Counted from the stretch's first letter, positions 7,479 to 19,194 are shown. The stretch is 43,179 bases of DNA from Nocardia crassostreae (GCF_001613405.1 NZ_BDCH01000046.1:1-43179); one strand, 5' to 3'. Notes: generated by a model from the sequence alone, not told the origin. Numbers and translations: made by a program.

Positions 7479-9643
7479 TTATTCCCGTTCGAGGGGGAGG
7501 CCGCGCAGCCAGACGGCGCTGTGCGGGGCGAGGGTGAGGGCGGCCGACATCGGGCGGCCGTGCCAGGGTTCCGGATCGGCGGTGACCTGGCCGAGGTTGC
7601 CGATCCCGGCGCCGCCATAGGCGATCGCGTCGGTATTGAGGATCTCGGTCCAGGTGGTGCGATCCGGGTCGGGCAGGCCGATGCGGTATTTGTCGAGCTG
7701 GCGGCCGGAGAAGTTGTAGACGCAGGCGAGGACGGAATCGTCGGTGCCGTAGCGGAGGAGGGACAGGACATTGTTGTCGCGGTCGTCGGCGTCGATCCAG
7801 GAGTAGCCGCCGGGGGAGGTATCCTGGCTCCACAGGGCCGGATTGGCGGTGTAGACGGCATTGAGGTCGCGGACGAGGGTCTGGATGCCGCGGTGCAGCG
7901 GATTGCCGAGTTCGTGCCAGTCCAGGCCGCGGTCGTGATCCCATTCGCGGAACTGGCCGAATTCCTGGCCCATGAACAGCAATTGCTTACCGGGATGCGC
8001 CCACATGTAGGCCAGCAGGGCGCGGACGCCACCGGCTCTGGTGTAGTCGTCGCCAGGCATGCGGGTCCACAGCGTGCCCTTACCGTGCACCACCTCGTCG
8101 TGGCTGATGGGCAGGACGTAGTTCTCGCTCCAGGCGTAGGTGAGGGAGAAGGTCATCTCGTTGTGATGCCAGGCGCGATGCACCGGATCGTGGCCGAGAT
8201 AGCCGAGGGTGTCGTGCATCCAGCCCATATTCCACTTCATGGTGAAGCCGAGACCGCCCACCTCGGTGGGGCGGGTGACGCCGGGCCAGGTGGTGGACTC
8301 CTCGGCGACGGTGATCACGCCAGGGTGCAGTTTGTGCACGGTCGCGTTCATTTCCTGCAGGAACGCAACGGCTTCCAGGTTCTCGCGGCCGCCGTGGACA
8401 TTGGGTTCCCAGTCCGGGCGCGAGTAGTCCAGGTAGAGCATGGAGGCGACGGCGTCGACGCGCAGGCCGTCGATGTGGAACTCCTCGATCCAGTACAGCG
8501 CGTTGGCCACCAGGAAATTGCGGACCTCGTAGCGGCCGAAGTCGAAAACATAGGTGCCCCAGTCGAGTTGCTCGCCGCGGCGGGGATCGGCGTGCTCGTA
8601 GAGGGGCGTGCCGTCGAAGCGGGCCAGGGCCCATTCGTCGCGCGGGAAGTGCGCGGGCACCCAGTCGAGGAGGACGCCGATCCCGGCGCGGTGCAGGTGG
8701 TCGACGAAGGCGCGGAAGTCGTCGGGGGAGCCGAAGCGCGCGGTGGGTGCGTAGTAGGAGCTGACCTGGTAACCCCAGGAGCCGCCGAAGGGATGCTCGG
8801 CGATCGGCAGCAGTTCGATATGGGTGAAGCCCTGGGCCGCAACATATTCGGCCAGCTGCTCGGCGAGTTCGAGATAGCCGAGGCCGGGCCGCCAGGAGCC
8901 GAGGTGCACCTCGTAGACGCTCATGGGCGCGCGCGTCGGATCCCGGCGTTCCCGCGCGGTCACCCACTGCGCGTCCTGCCATTCGTAGTGGCTCTCGGTG
9001 ACGACCGATGCCGTGGCGGGCGGCTTTTCGGTCGCGAACGCCATGGGGTCGGCATGGTCGACGGTGCGCCCGTCGGCGCCCTGGATCCGGTACTTGTACT
9101 TGTCGCCCGGGCCGATGCCCGGCACGAACAGCTCCCACACCCCCGAACCGCCGAGTCGGCGCATGGGCGCGGTATTGCCGCTCCAGCCGTCGAAATCGCC
9201 GATGACGGCCACACCGCGCGCATTCGGCGCCCACACCGCGAACGAGGTGCCCGAGACCTCCCCGTCGAGGGTGTCGTAGCGGCGCGGATGCGCGCCCAGC
9301 ACCTCCCACAGCCGCTCGTGGCGTCCTTCGGCGAGCAGATACAGATCCATGGCGCCCAGCGTGGGCAGGAACCGATAGCCGTCGGCGTCGATCACGGTGC
9401 GGCCGTGCGGATACGAGGTGACGATCCGGTAGTCCCACAGCTCCGGGAACGGCGCCACGCCCTCGAAGACCCCTTGCTCGACATGCTCCAGGGGATGATC
9501 CTCCCCGCCGATGCGGGCCAGCACGGTCTCGGCGTGCGGCCGCAGCACCCGGATGACGGTGCCGCCCGGATGCGGATGCGCGCCGAGCACCGTGTGCGGA
9601 TCGGGATGGGTGCCCGCGGCCAGCAGCAGCAGGTCGCGCCGGT

Positions 9644-9647
<4 letters not shown>
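7479..9647 (-). CDS. glgB: 1,4-alpha-glucan branching enzyme GlgB
   Basis: A 722-residue GH13 enzyme that introduces alpha-1,6 branches into linear glucan made by GlgE. N-terminal CBM48-type modules (about residues 15-220) precede the (beta/alpha)8 barrel. The catalytic residues lie in DGLRVDAV (Asp398), VAEEST (Glu about 450) and ISHDE (Asp517). A C-terminal beta domain ends LPLERE. The ATG at 9647 overlaps the glgE stop codon in an ATGA, implying translational coupling, and gives the usual N-terminus RRDLLLLAAGTHPDPHTVLG. An upstream in-frame extension is Arg/Gly-rich shadow sequence and was rejected. It is the equivalent of Rv1326c. Confidence 0.97.
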
Positions 9648-11647
<2,000 letters not shown>

Positions 11648-11679
11648 GATGTCGAACTTACCGGTGCGGCCCCGGTGGG

Positions 11680-12339
11680 CTATTGCTGGCCGGGCTTCAG
11701 CATGAGGAACAAGCCGTTGGCCTCGGCGCAGAGGCGGTCGCCGTCGTGCAGGGTGGCGCGCACGAAGACCTTGCGGCCCTCCACCCGCTCCACCCAGCCG
11801 TGCACCCGCAATTCGGTGTTCAGCGGCGTGATGGAGCGGTAGTCGACGTGCAGATAGGCCGTGCGGGTGACGGCGCGGGTGTGCACGGCCGCGGTCATGC
11901 CGAGCAGATCGTCGAATCCGAGCGCGATATGCCCGCCGTGGGCGGCGCTGTTGCCGCCCAGATGGAAGGTCCGGAAGGTGATGCGCGCAGTGACGCCGTC
12001 GCGTCCGGCATGGTCCACCAGGAACGGCGGCAGGGTGATATTGCCGCGCGAGGGCAGATCGGTGCGATGCCAGGTGGGTGCGGACCATTCGTCCACCACG
12101 GCCCTGTCGAGCTTGTCGTTGAGCTCCTTCAACGTGGCGATGGCCTCCAGGGCCAGCTCGTCGTCCGGGCTGGCGAGGCGCACCTTGTCCATGAGCGTGC
12201 GCATCTGCTCGATGAGCTCGCCGTAGTGGGGACCGCCCTTGGTGGTGTCGCGCGCCAGTTGCTCGATCGGCCGGAACCCGCCCTCGTGATGCTCCTGGGT
12301 GGGCAGCGCTTCGACCGCCTCGACCTGCTGTTCGCTCAT
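11680..12339 (-). CDS. PaaI-type hotdog thioesterase
   Basis: A 219-residue protein. The C-terminal 130 residues form a hotdog thioesterase domain (ITFRTFHLGGNSAAHGGHIALGFDDLLG and LHVDYRSITPLNTELRVHGWVE). The HGG stretch with a downstream Asp is the PaaI-like active region. The N-terminal 90 residues are helical and charged, as in several actinobacterial 4HBT proteins. It probably hydrolyses an acyl-CoA; the substrate is unknown. It is divergent from glgP and lies 32 bp upstream of glgE on the same strand, so glgE and glgB are probably transcribed from its promoter. M. tuberculosis has no thioesterase between glgE and glgP, so it is an insertion relative to that order. Confidence 0.9.
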   Translation of the reverse strand: MSEQQVEAVEALPTQEHHEGGFRPIEQLARDTTKGGPHYGELIEQMRTLMDKVRLASPDDELALEAIATLKELNDKLDRAVVDEWSAPTWHRTDLPSRGNITLPPFLVDHAGRDGVTARITFRTFHLGGNSAAHGGHIALGFDDLLGMTAAVHTRAVTRTAYLHVDYRSITPLNTELRVHGWVERVEGRKVFVRATLHDGDRLCAEANGLFLMLKPGQQ

Positions 12340-12526
12340 AAGAACACGTTATAGGTAGCCTGCCGTCTGCTCACCTCAGGTGCCATTTCGCGCCCGGGGA
12401 ACGTGGTTCACCACCGGTCCGGAGGTCGGGCCTGCGCCCGCCCCGAGCGCGGGCTGTATTGCGGCGCAGCGCATCTGGCGGTCGCCCGGCCGCGGCGTGG
12501 GCGGATGTCCGAGCGCGGCGCCCGAC

Positions 12527-12592
12527 GTTCGAGTCCGGTCTGGTCCGGACCGAACGGAGGGCGGGAGGAACGAGACTTTGCGGGACTCGAAC
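12527..12592. promoter_or_regulatory. Inverted-repeat cluster upstream of glgP
   Basis: In the 288-bp region between the divergent thioesterase and glgP genes, GTTCGAGTCC (12527-12536) is matched by its exact reverse complement GGACTCGAAC (12583-12592). A smaller palindrome, GGTCCGGACC, lies inside at 12542-12551. This could be a transcript structure in the glgP leader or a paired regulator site. The rest of the interval is GC-rich and holds no gene that I can see. Confidence 0.4.
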
Positions 12593-12627
12593 ACGCCCGC
12601 AGCGAAGCGCAGGGCAAAATAGGCACA

Positions 12628-15222
12628 GTGAAGGCATTGCGTCGTTTCACCGTCCGCGCCCATCTGCCCGAGCGGTTGTCCGCGCTGACCGAGCTGGCGA
12701 CGAATTTGCGCTGGTCTTGGCATGGGCCCACGCAGGATGTGTTCGCCGAGCTGGATCCGCGGTTGTGGGTCGAGGTCGGGCGGGATCCGGTGCGGATACT
12801 GGGGGAGGTGCCCGCGGAGCGGCTCGACGAGCTGGCTCGGGACGAGGCGTACCTGCGGCGTGTGGACGCGGCGGCTGCGGATCTGCGCGACTACCTGACC
12901 CGGCCGCGGTGGTTCGGCAAGCAGGAGCAGGGGCCGCAGGGGATCGCGTACTTCTCCATGGAGTTCGGCGTGACCGAGGTGCTGCCCAACTATTCGGGCG
13001 GGCTGGGCATCCTGGCGGGCGATCATCTCAAGGCCGCCTCGGATCTGGGATTGCCGCTCACCGGGGTGGGGCTGCTGTATCGGTCCGGATACTTCCGGCA
13101 GGCGCTGACGGCCGACGGCTGGCAGCGCGAGCACTATCCGGCGCTGGATCCGCAGGGGCTGCCGCTGCGGCTGCTCACCGGCGGGGGCGGTGGGGCGGGA
13201 GCGGACACGGTCGGCGCGCCGGTACTGATCCATGTGGCCATGCCCGAGGGGCGGGTGCTGCGGGCGCGGGTGTGGATCGCGCAGGTAGGGCGGATTCCCT
13301 TGCTGCTCTTGGATTCCGATATCGCCGAGAACGATCCGGAGCTGCGCGCGGTCACCGACCTGCTCTACGGCGGTGATCAGGATCATCGGATCAAACAGGA
13401 GATCCTGGCCGGTATCGGCGGGGTGCGGGCGGTGCGCGCCTTCACCCGCGCCAACGGGCTACCGGATCCGGACGTGTTCCATATGAACGAGGGGCACGCC
13501 GGGTTCCTGGGCATCGAGCGCATTCGCGAATTCATGAACACCGGAATGGATTTCGACGCCGCGCTGACCGCGGTGCGGGCCGGGACGGTGTTCACCACGC
13601 ACACCCCGGTGCCCGCCGGTATCGACAGGTTCGCGGGCGCGCTGGTGCGCCGCTACTTCGGTGGCGCGCACGGCGAACGGGAATCCATTCTGCTGCCGGG
13701 CGTTTCGGTGGATCGGATCCTGGCGCTGGGCCGGGAGGCCGATCCGTCGGTATTCAACATGGCCCATCTCGGGCTGCGACTCGCGCAGCGCGCCAATGGC
13801 GTTTCGCAATTGCACGGTGAGGTCAGCCGCGGCATGTTCGCGCCGCTGTGGCCGGGCTTCGATGCCGGAGAGGTGCCCATCGGGTCGGTGACCAATGGCG
13901 TGCACGCGCCCACCTGGGCGGCGCGCGAATGGATCGACAAGGCGCGCGAGCTCATCGGTGACGAGCTGGTGGAGGAGGCGCGCGGCTGGGAACGGCTCTG
14001 CGATGTGGATCTGCGCGAGCTGTGGTCGACCCGGAATGCCCTGCGCGGCCTCCTGGTCGACGAGGTGCGCCGCCGCGTGCACGCCTCCTGGCTGGAGCGC
14101 GGGGCGGCCCCGGCCGAACTCGGCTGGATCGACGAGGTCTTCGATCCGCGGGTGCTGACCGTCGGCTTCGCCCGCCGGGTGCCCACCTACAAGCGGCTCA
14201 CCCTCATGCTGCGCGATCCGGAGCGGCTGCGCGCGCTGCTGCTGGATCCGGACCGTCCGGTGCAACTGGTGGTGGCGGGCAAATCCCATCCCGCCGACGA
14301 CGGCGGAAAGGCCCTCATCCAGCAGGTGGTGCGCTTCGCCGACGATCCGGAGGTGCGCCACCGCATCGTGTTCCTGCCCGACTACGACATGTCCATGGCC
14401 CGCTATCTGTACTGGGGCTGCGATGTCTGGCTCAATAATCCGCTGCGCCCACTGGAGGCGTGCGGCACCTCGGGCATGAAGTCCGCGCTCAACGGCGGCC
14501 TCAATCTCTCCATCCGGGACGGCTGGTGGGACGAGATGTACGACGGCGAGAACGGCTGGGCCATCCCGACCGCCGACGGCGTGCGCGACGAGCACCGCCG
14601 TGACGATCTGGAGGCATCGGCCCTCTACGAACTCCTGGAACGCTCGGTGCTGCCGCGCTTCTACGATCGCGATCACGACGATCTGCCGGTGCGCTGGACG
14701 GAGATGGTCCGTCACACCCTGCAGACGCTCGGCCCGAAGGTGCTGGCCTCCCGCATGGTTCGCGATTACGCCGTCGACTACTACGCCCCGGCGGCCGCGG
14801 CGTACGCGGCCGTCGCCCAGGACGACTTCAAGGGCGCCCGGGCCCTGTCGGAGTATCGCCGCCGCATCGAATCCGCGTGGCCCACGGTCAAAGTCGTGCA
14901 GGTCGACAGCTCCGGCCTGCCGGACACCCCGGTCATCGGCGCGAATCTGGCCCTGCACGCCCGGATCAATCTCGGCGGCCTCACGCCGTCGGATGTCAGC
15001 GTGCAGGCCGTCCTGGGCCGGGTGTCACCCGGCGACGACCTCTCCGATGTGCACATCTTCCCCATGACCCACACCGGAACCGACGCCGGGACGGACCTTT
15101 TCGTGGTGGAGACCCCGGTCCCGCTCTCGGGCGCGGTCGGCTACACCATCCGTATCCTGCCGCACCACCCGCTGCTGGCCTCCGATGCCGAACTGGGTTT
15201 GATCGCCACACCCAGCCCCTGA
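12628..15222 (+). CDS. glgP: Alpha-glucan phosphorylase GlgP
   Basis: An 864-residue phosphorylase that releases glucose-1-phosphate from alpha-1,4-glucans. An N-terminal DUF3417 domain (residues about 10-125, LSALTELATNLRWSWHGPTQ) precedes the catalytic domain. Motifs seen are YFSMEFGVTEVLPNYSGGLG, a glucan-site HMNEGHAGF, and the PLP-binding region EACGTSGMKSALNGGLNLSI with the Schiff-base lysine. The length matches Rv1328 (about 860). The GTG at 12628 gives the family start KALRRFTVRAHLP; the frame above it is not conserved-looking. Divergence from glgE-glgB lets glucan synthesis and breakdown be controlled separately. Confidence 0.96.
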   Translation: MKALRRFTVRAHLPERLSALTELATNLRWSWHGPTQDVFAELDPRLWVEVGRDPVRILGEVPAERLDELARDEAYLRRVDAAAADLRDYLTRPRWFGKQEQGPQGIAYFSMEFGVTEVLPNYSGGLGILAGDHLKAASDLGLPLTGVGLLYRSGYFRQALTADGWQREHYPALDPQGLPLRLLTGGGGGAGADTVGAPVLIHVAMPEGRVLRARVWIAQVGRIPLLLLDSDIAENDPELRAVTDLLYGGDQDHRIKQEILAGIGGVRAVRAFTRANGLPDPDVFHMNEGHAGFLGIERIREFMNTGMDFDAALTAVRAGTVFTTHTPVPAGIDRFAGALVRRYFGGAHGERESILLPGVSVDRILALGREADPSVFNMAHLGLRLAQRANGVSQLHGEVSRGMFAPLWPGFDAGEVPIGSVTNGVHAPTWAAREWIDKARELIGDELVEEARGWERLCDVDLRELWSTRNALRGLLVDEVRRRVHASWLERGAAPAELGWIDEVFDPRVLTVGFARRVPTYKRLTLMLRDPERLRALLLDPDRPVQLVVAGKSHPADDGGKALIQQVVRFADDPEVRHRIVFLPDYDMSMARYLYWGCDVWLNNPLRPLEACGTSGMKSALNGGLNLSIRDGWWDEMYDGENGWAIPTADGVRDEHRRDDLEASALYELLERSVLPRFYDRDHDDLPVRWTEMVRHTLQTLGPKVLASRMVRDYAVDYYAPAAAAYAAVAQDDFKGARALSEYRRRIESAWPTVKVVQVDSSGLPDTPVIGANLALHARINLGGLTPSDVSVQAVLGRVSPGDDLSDVHIFPMTHTGTDAGTDLFVVETPVPLSGAVGYTIRILPHHPLLASDAELGLIATPSP

Positions 15223-15291
15223 TCCGGCCCGCGAACACGCCCGCGCGACACTCCGAACAGAGGTTTAGCCCCCGGTCGCCGGGCTCGTACT

Positions 15292-15507
15292 ATGCCTGCC
15301 GTGCCAATCCAGAATGCGGGCCCGGTATGCCCGGAATGCGGAGCGGAAATGGTCAGTCGCGGACTGGTTCTCACCGAACTGGGCGCGACCGGCCGGGGCA
15401 GCGCGACCGTCTGGGGGTGCGGCGATCAGCACACCTGGTGGCAGCTGTCCGGGCGGCCCGATCTGCCGCTGGAGAGCTGCCCGTTTCCCCGGCAGTTCGG
15501 CGGGTAG
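15292..15507 (+). CDS. Small zinc-ribbon-like protein
   Basis: A 71-residue protein with CPECGAEM near the N-terminus, then WGCGDQHTWWQL and a late Cys (LESCPFP). The pattern CxxC...C...H...C suggests a single zinc site. The start is the ATG at 15292 or the GTG at 15301; neither has a strong ribosome binding site. The protein type is familiar from mycobacterial and nocardial genomes as a hypothetical. It lies 69 bp downstream of glgP on the same strand and is convergent with the broken acyl-CoA ligase. Confidence 0.65.
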   Translation: MPAVPIQNAGPVCPECGAEMVSRGLVLTELGATGRGSATVWGCGDQHTWWQLSGRPDLPLESCPFPRQFGG

Positions 15508-15510
15508 GGC

Positions 15511-16344
15511 TCAACTGGGCTGTGCCAGCATGCGTTTGAGGATCTTTCCGGTGGCATTGCGGGGCAGGGCCTCCAGGAAGGTCACATCGCGCGGCACCGA
15601 GAACCGGCTGACGCGGTGCCGGATGTAGTTGCGCACCATGTCCGAATCCAGGCCCGAACCGGGGCGCTTGACCACGAAAGCCGCCAGGCGCTGGCCGAAT
15701 TCGTGATCGGGCACGCCCACCACGGCCACCTCGCACACCTGCGGGAGATGCGACAGCGCCTCCTCCACCGCGCGCGGGAAGACGTTCTCGCCACCGGAGA
15801 TGATCATCTCGTCGTCGCGGCCCGCCACGAACAGCTTGCCGGTCGCGTCGAGATAGCTGATATCGCCGGTATCGAGCATGCCGTCGGCCTCATCGGGCGG
15901 GGTCGCGTCGGTATAGCCGTCGAAGAGCATGTGATTGCCGACGAAGATGCGGCCCACCGCGCCCACCGGCAGCGGCCGCCGATCCGGGCCCAGCACACCG
16001 ATTTTCGTGCCCAGCGGCGGTCGCCCCGCGGTGGTGGGGGAGACCCGCAGATCCGCCGGATCGGCAATGCTGGCCCAGGACACCTCGGTGGAGCCGTACA
16101 CGTTGTAGAGAATGTCGCCGAAGGCCGCCAGGAAGCGCAGCACGGTCGCCCCGGCCAGCGGCGCGCCGCAACTGGCCACGATCTTCAGGCTGGACAGGTC
16201 GTAGCGCTCGCGCACGCGCTCGGGCAGATCCAGAATGCGATTCACCATGACGGGCACCACGATCAGCGCCGTCACCCGGTGTTCGGCAATGCGGCGCAGG
16301 CAGTCCTCGGCGTCGAACCGGTCCGACAGCACCACAGAACTGAC
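15511..16344 (-). pseudogene. Acyl-CoA ligase (FadD type), front half missing
   Basis: About 275 codons remain, corresponding to the C-terminal half of an AMP-forming acyl-CoA ligase. Motifs kept are YGSTEVSWASIADP (A5), GMLDTGD (A7), the GRDDEMIISGGENVFP hinge (A8) and LPRNATGKILKR with the catalytic lysine (A10). Homology begins abruptly near VVLSDRFDAEDCL (about 16335). The first half, including the Thr/Ser/Gly-rich ATP loop (A3), is absent. Upstream the frame runs into the antisense of doxX and has no credible start. The breakpoint coincides with the doxX promoter region, so a deletion or replacement joined the two. It cannot be a working ligase. Confidence 0.85.
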
Positions 16345-16365
16345 CGATGAGGAATGAGTAGAGCA

Positions 16366-16917
16366 ATGACCGCACCCACTTCCGAAAAGGCCACCGCCAC
16401 CACGCGAAACACCGTCGACGCCACCGCATCCGATATCGGCCTGCTGGTCCTGCGCGTCGGGTTCGGCGGCCTGCTGGCCGTGCACGGCGCGCAGAAGCTG
16501 TTCGGCTGGTTCGGCGGCTACGGCCTGAGCGCCACCCAGGCGGGCTTCGAGCAGATGGGCTACAACCCCGGCAAGCTGTTCGGCACCCTCGCGGGCCTGA
16601 CCGAGCTGGGCGGCGGGCTGCTCCTGCTGCTGGGCCTGTTCACGCCGCTGGCCGCGGCTGTTTCGCTGGGCACCATGCTCAATGCCGTCAATGCCACCTG
16701 GGCGAGCGGTCTGCAGGGTTCGGCCGACGGGCCGGGCTACGAGATGGCGCTGCTGTTCGCGATCGCGACCGCCGCGCTGGCCTTCACCGGTCCGGGTCGG
16801 TTCTCCCTCGACGCGGGCCGCCCGTGGGCCCGGAACGGCGTCGTGTGGGGCGGTGCGGCCGTGGTGATCGCCGTGCTGGCCGCCGTGGGCACGCTCATCC
16901 TGAAGTGGGCGCTGTAA
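16366..16917 (+). CDS. DoxX family membrane protein
   Basis: A 183-residue protein with four membrane segments (about residues 24-45, 72-98, 105-130 and 155-178). The DoxX core is seen in LLVLRVGFGGLLAVHGAQKLFGWFGG and LAGLTELGGGLLLLLGLFTPLAA. DoxX-type proteins take part in redox or thiol stress responses in actinobacteria or serve as quinol-oxidase partners. Which applies here is not shown. The ATG at 16366 is preceded by GATGAGGA about 12 bases away; an ATG at 16354 is the alternative. Its 5' edge meets the truncated acyl-CoA ligase, so its original upstream context has been lost. Confidence 0.88.
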   Translation: MTAPTSEKATATTRNTVDATASDIGLLVLRVGFGGLLAVHGAQKLFGWFGGYGLSATQAGFEQMGYNPGKLFGTLAGLTELGGGLLLLLGLFTPLAAAVSLGTMLNAVNATWASGLQGSADGPGYEMALLFAIATAALAFTGPGRFSLDAGRPWARNGVVWGGAAVVIAVLAAVGTLILKWAL

Positions 16918-16928
16918 GAAAGTTTCGG

Positions 16929-16963
16929 GTCCCCGCGCCGCGTGCAGGGCTTGGCGCGGGGAC
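16929..16963 (+). terminator. GC-rich hairpin after doxX
   Basis: An 11-bp perfect stem (GTCCCCGCGCC / GGCGCGGGGAC) with a 13-base loop starts 12 bp after the doxX stop. It has no T tract. A second terminator with a T tract follows at 17041. Confidence 0.6.
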
Positions 16964-17017
16964 TATGACACATCCGATGTGGGAATTGGGGGTCATCGGA
17001 GCATCGAAAGCCAATTT

Positions 17018-17033
17018 ACTTCCGATCGGAAGT
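17018..17033. promoter_or_regulatory. 16-bp perfect palindrome, possible orphan operator
   Basis: ACTTCCGATCGGAAGT is its own reverse complement with no spacer. It lies between the convergent doxX and dinG genes, where no promoter is expected. The form is typical of dimeric regulators, but no regulator gene is adjacent. It may be a leftover of a deleted locus. Confidence 0.45.
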
Positions 17034-17040
17034 GAGAACC

Positions 17041-17076
17041 ACCCGTGTGAGGACTTTCACACGGGTGTTTTCTTTT
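17041..17076 (+). terminator. Intrinsic terminator overlapping the end of dinG
   Basis: ACCCGTGTGA, loop GGACTT, TCACACGGGT is followed by GTTTTCTTTT: a 10-bp stem with a T tract reading on the plus strand, which serves doxX. The right arm (17057-17066) encodes the last codons and the TGA stop of dinG on the minus strand. Confidence 0.8.
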
Positions 17077-19117
17077 GCGAAAGACTCTGTGTCAAGCGCT
17101 CCAAAGCCTTTGCGACAACTTGGGGATCGGATGTTTCCCAATAGGGCGGCAATGAGGCGCGCAGATATCCGCCGTAGCGGGCGGTGGCCAGCCGCGAATC
17201 GAGAATGGCGATTACGCCGCGATCATCGGTACTGCGCAACAACCGTCCGGTGCCCTGTGCCAGCAGCAGTGCGGCGTGATTGGCGGCCACCGAGAGAAAT
17301 CCATTGCCGCCCCGCGATTCCACCGCGCGCTGCCGGGCCACCAGCAGCGGATCGTCCGGGCGCGGGAACGGAATGCGGTCCAGGATCACCAGACTCAGCG
17401 ACGGGCCCGGCACATCCACGCCCTGCCACAGCGAAAGCGTGCCGAACAGTGAGGTTTCCGGGTCCTCGGCGAACTTGCGCACCAGTGCGCCGGTGGCGTC
17501 CTCGCCCTGGCACAGGATGGGGGTGCCGAGGCGCTCGCGCAGCATTTCGGTGGCCGCCTTGGCCGCTCGCATGGAGGAGAACAGGCCGAGGGTGCGGCCG
17601 CCCGCGGCGGTGATGAGCCGCTCGATCTCGTCCAGATACGCGGGCGGCAGGCCGTCGCGGCCGGGGGCGGGCAGATGCTTTGCCACATAGAGGATTCCGG
17701 ACTTGGCGTGGTCGAACGGGGAACCCACGTCGACCGAATTCCACCGCATCGGCTTATCGTCCGACGGCGCCTCCGCGCCGGTGGCGAGCGCCGGATCCAC
17801 CTTCGTCCCCGACTGCGGCGGCAGGCCCCAGGTGACGGCCAGATTGTCGAAGGATCCGCCCACTTGCAGCGTCGCCGAGGTCAAAACCACTGTGGCGGTG
17901 CCGAACAGGCGGCTGCGCAGCAGTCCGCCCACCGACAGCGGGGCCATGTGCAGAGTGCGCCGCGCAATGCCGCGCACGTCGTCGGAGGCCAGCCAAATGA
18001 CATCGCGATGGGCGGCCGGATCGGACTCCTCGAAGGTGGTGAGCACGCGCACCGCGGCATCGTGCACCTCCTCCACCGCGGCCAGGGCCTGATTGCGCGC
18101 GGCCGCGCCCTCGGGATCGCTCGGCTGCGGGGAGCCTTGCGGCGCAAGGGCGGTGCGCGCATTCCAGGCGGCGTCGCGAATGAGAGCCAGCACCGGCGTG
18201 GCCCCGTCGGGCATAGTGTCCCAGCGCCCCGGCTGTAGGTCGTCGAGCAGGGCGTGCCAGGCTTCGGCCGCGCCCTCGAGGCGGTCGACCTCCTGCTCGT
18301 CGATGAGCTTGGTGCACCGCTTGGCGGCCGCGCTGATGGCGGCGGTGGACAGCTCCGCGGTGGCCACGCCGGTCACCCGGTCCACGAGCTCGTGCGCCTC
18401 GTCGACCACCACCACATCGTGTTCCGGCAGCACCTGAATCCCACTGATGGCATCGATGGCCAGCAAAGCGTGATTGGTCACCACCACATCGGCCTGCCCC
18501 GACTCCGCCCGCGCCTTCTCCGCGAAACAGTCCTGCCCGAACGGGCACCGCGACTTCCCCAGGCATTCCCGCGAACTCACGCTCACCTGCCGCCACGCCC
18601 GGTCGGTGACACCCGGCGTGACCTCGTCCCGATCCCCCGTCTCGGTCTCCGAAACCCACTCGTTGAGCCGCTGCACCTCCCGCCCCAGCCGCGAAATGGC
18701 GAACGCATCGAACAACTCCGCCTCCGCGGGCTCGTCCGGAATCGCACTATTGATCCTATTCAAACACAGATAGTTGTTGCGCCCCTTGAGAATCGCGAAC
18801 TGCGGCACCCGCCCCAGCGGTTCGGCCAACGCCTCGGCGAGCCGGGGCAGATCTCGGTCGACGAGCTGCCGCTGCAAGGCGATGGTCGCCGTCGACACCA
18901 CAACCGTCCGTCCGGTCCGCACCGCATGCCGCAGGCTCGGTACCAGATAGGCGAGCGACTTACCGGTGCCGGTCCCGGCCTGTACCGCGAGATGCTCCCC
19001 GGTATCGATGGCGTGCGCCACGGCGGCGGCCATCGTCTGCTGTCCCTTGCGCTCCTTACCCCCGAGCGCCTGTACTGCGGTGGCCAACAGCTTCGGAACA
19101 GGTGGGAGTTCAGGCAC
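17057..19117 (-). CDS. dinG: ATP-dependent helicase DinG
   Basis: A 686-residue XPD/DinG-family superfamily 2 helicase that unwinds 5'-3' at forks, D-loops and structured DNA. Walker A is GTGTGKS (residues about 43-49). Four cysteines for the iron-sulfur cluster are in NYLCLNR, SSRECLGKSRC and FGQDC. The DEAH box is VVVDEAHELVD. C-terminal motifs include LFGTLSLWQGVDVPG (motif V) and QGTGRLLRSTDDRG (motif VI). It is the equivalent of Rv1329c. The start is the GTG at 19117; a downstream start would cut into the conserved region before Walker A. The final residues, SQKKTPV, are encoded inside a terminator stem of the opposite strand. Confidence 0.95.
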   Translation of the reverse strand: MPELPPVPKLLATAVQALGGKERKGQQTMAAAVAHAIDTGEHLAVQAGTGTGKSLAYLVPSLRHAVRTGRTVVVSTATIALQRQLVDRDLPRLAEALAEPLGRVPQFAILKGRNNYLCLNRINSAIPDEPAEAELFDAFAISRLGREVQRLNEWVSETETGDRDEVTPGVTDRAWRQVSVSSRECLGKSRCPFGQDCFAEKARAESGQADVVVTNHALLAIDAISGIQVLPEHDVVVVDEAHELVDRVTGVATAELSTAAISAAAKRCTKLIDEQEVDRLEGAAEAWHALLDDLQPGRWDTMPDGATPVLALIRDAAWNARTALAPQGSPQPSDPEGAAARNQALAAVEEVHDAAVRVLTTFEESDPAAHRDVIWLASDDVRGIARRTLHMAPLSVGGLLRSRLFGTATVVLTSATLQVGGSFDNLAVTWGLPPQSGTKVDPALATGAEAPSDDKPMRWNSVDVGSPFDHAKSGILYVAKHLPAPGRDGLPPAYLDEIERLITAAGGRTLGLFSSMRAAKAATEMLRERLGTPILCQGEDATGALVRKFAEDPETSLFGTLSLWQGVDVPGPSLSLVILDRIPFPRPDDPLLVARQRAVESRGGNGFLSVAANHAALLLAQGTGRLLRSTDDRGVIAILDSRLATARYGGYLRASLPPYWETSDPQVVAKALERLTQSLSQKKTPV

Positions 19118-19194
19118 CCGGCCACCCTACTGCGCCCAGCCGACAACCCGTCGCAAACCTGGTCCCGGCCATCCGTGACGCCCGGCACGTCGGG

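Noticed and set aside
11648..12088. N-terminal extension of GlgE by about 147 codons
   Set aside because: Arg/His/Pro-rich translation lying inside the thioesterase gene in another frame; the GTG at 11647 gives a normal GlgE length.
12527..12592. tRNA-like T-arm sequence (GTTCGAGTCC) on both strands
   Set aside because: No acceptor stem, anticodon arm or CCA end could be built around either copy; it is better explained as an inverted repeat.
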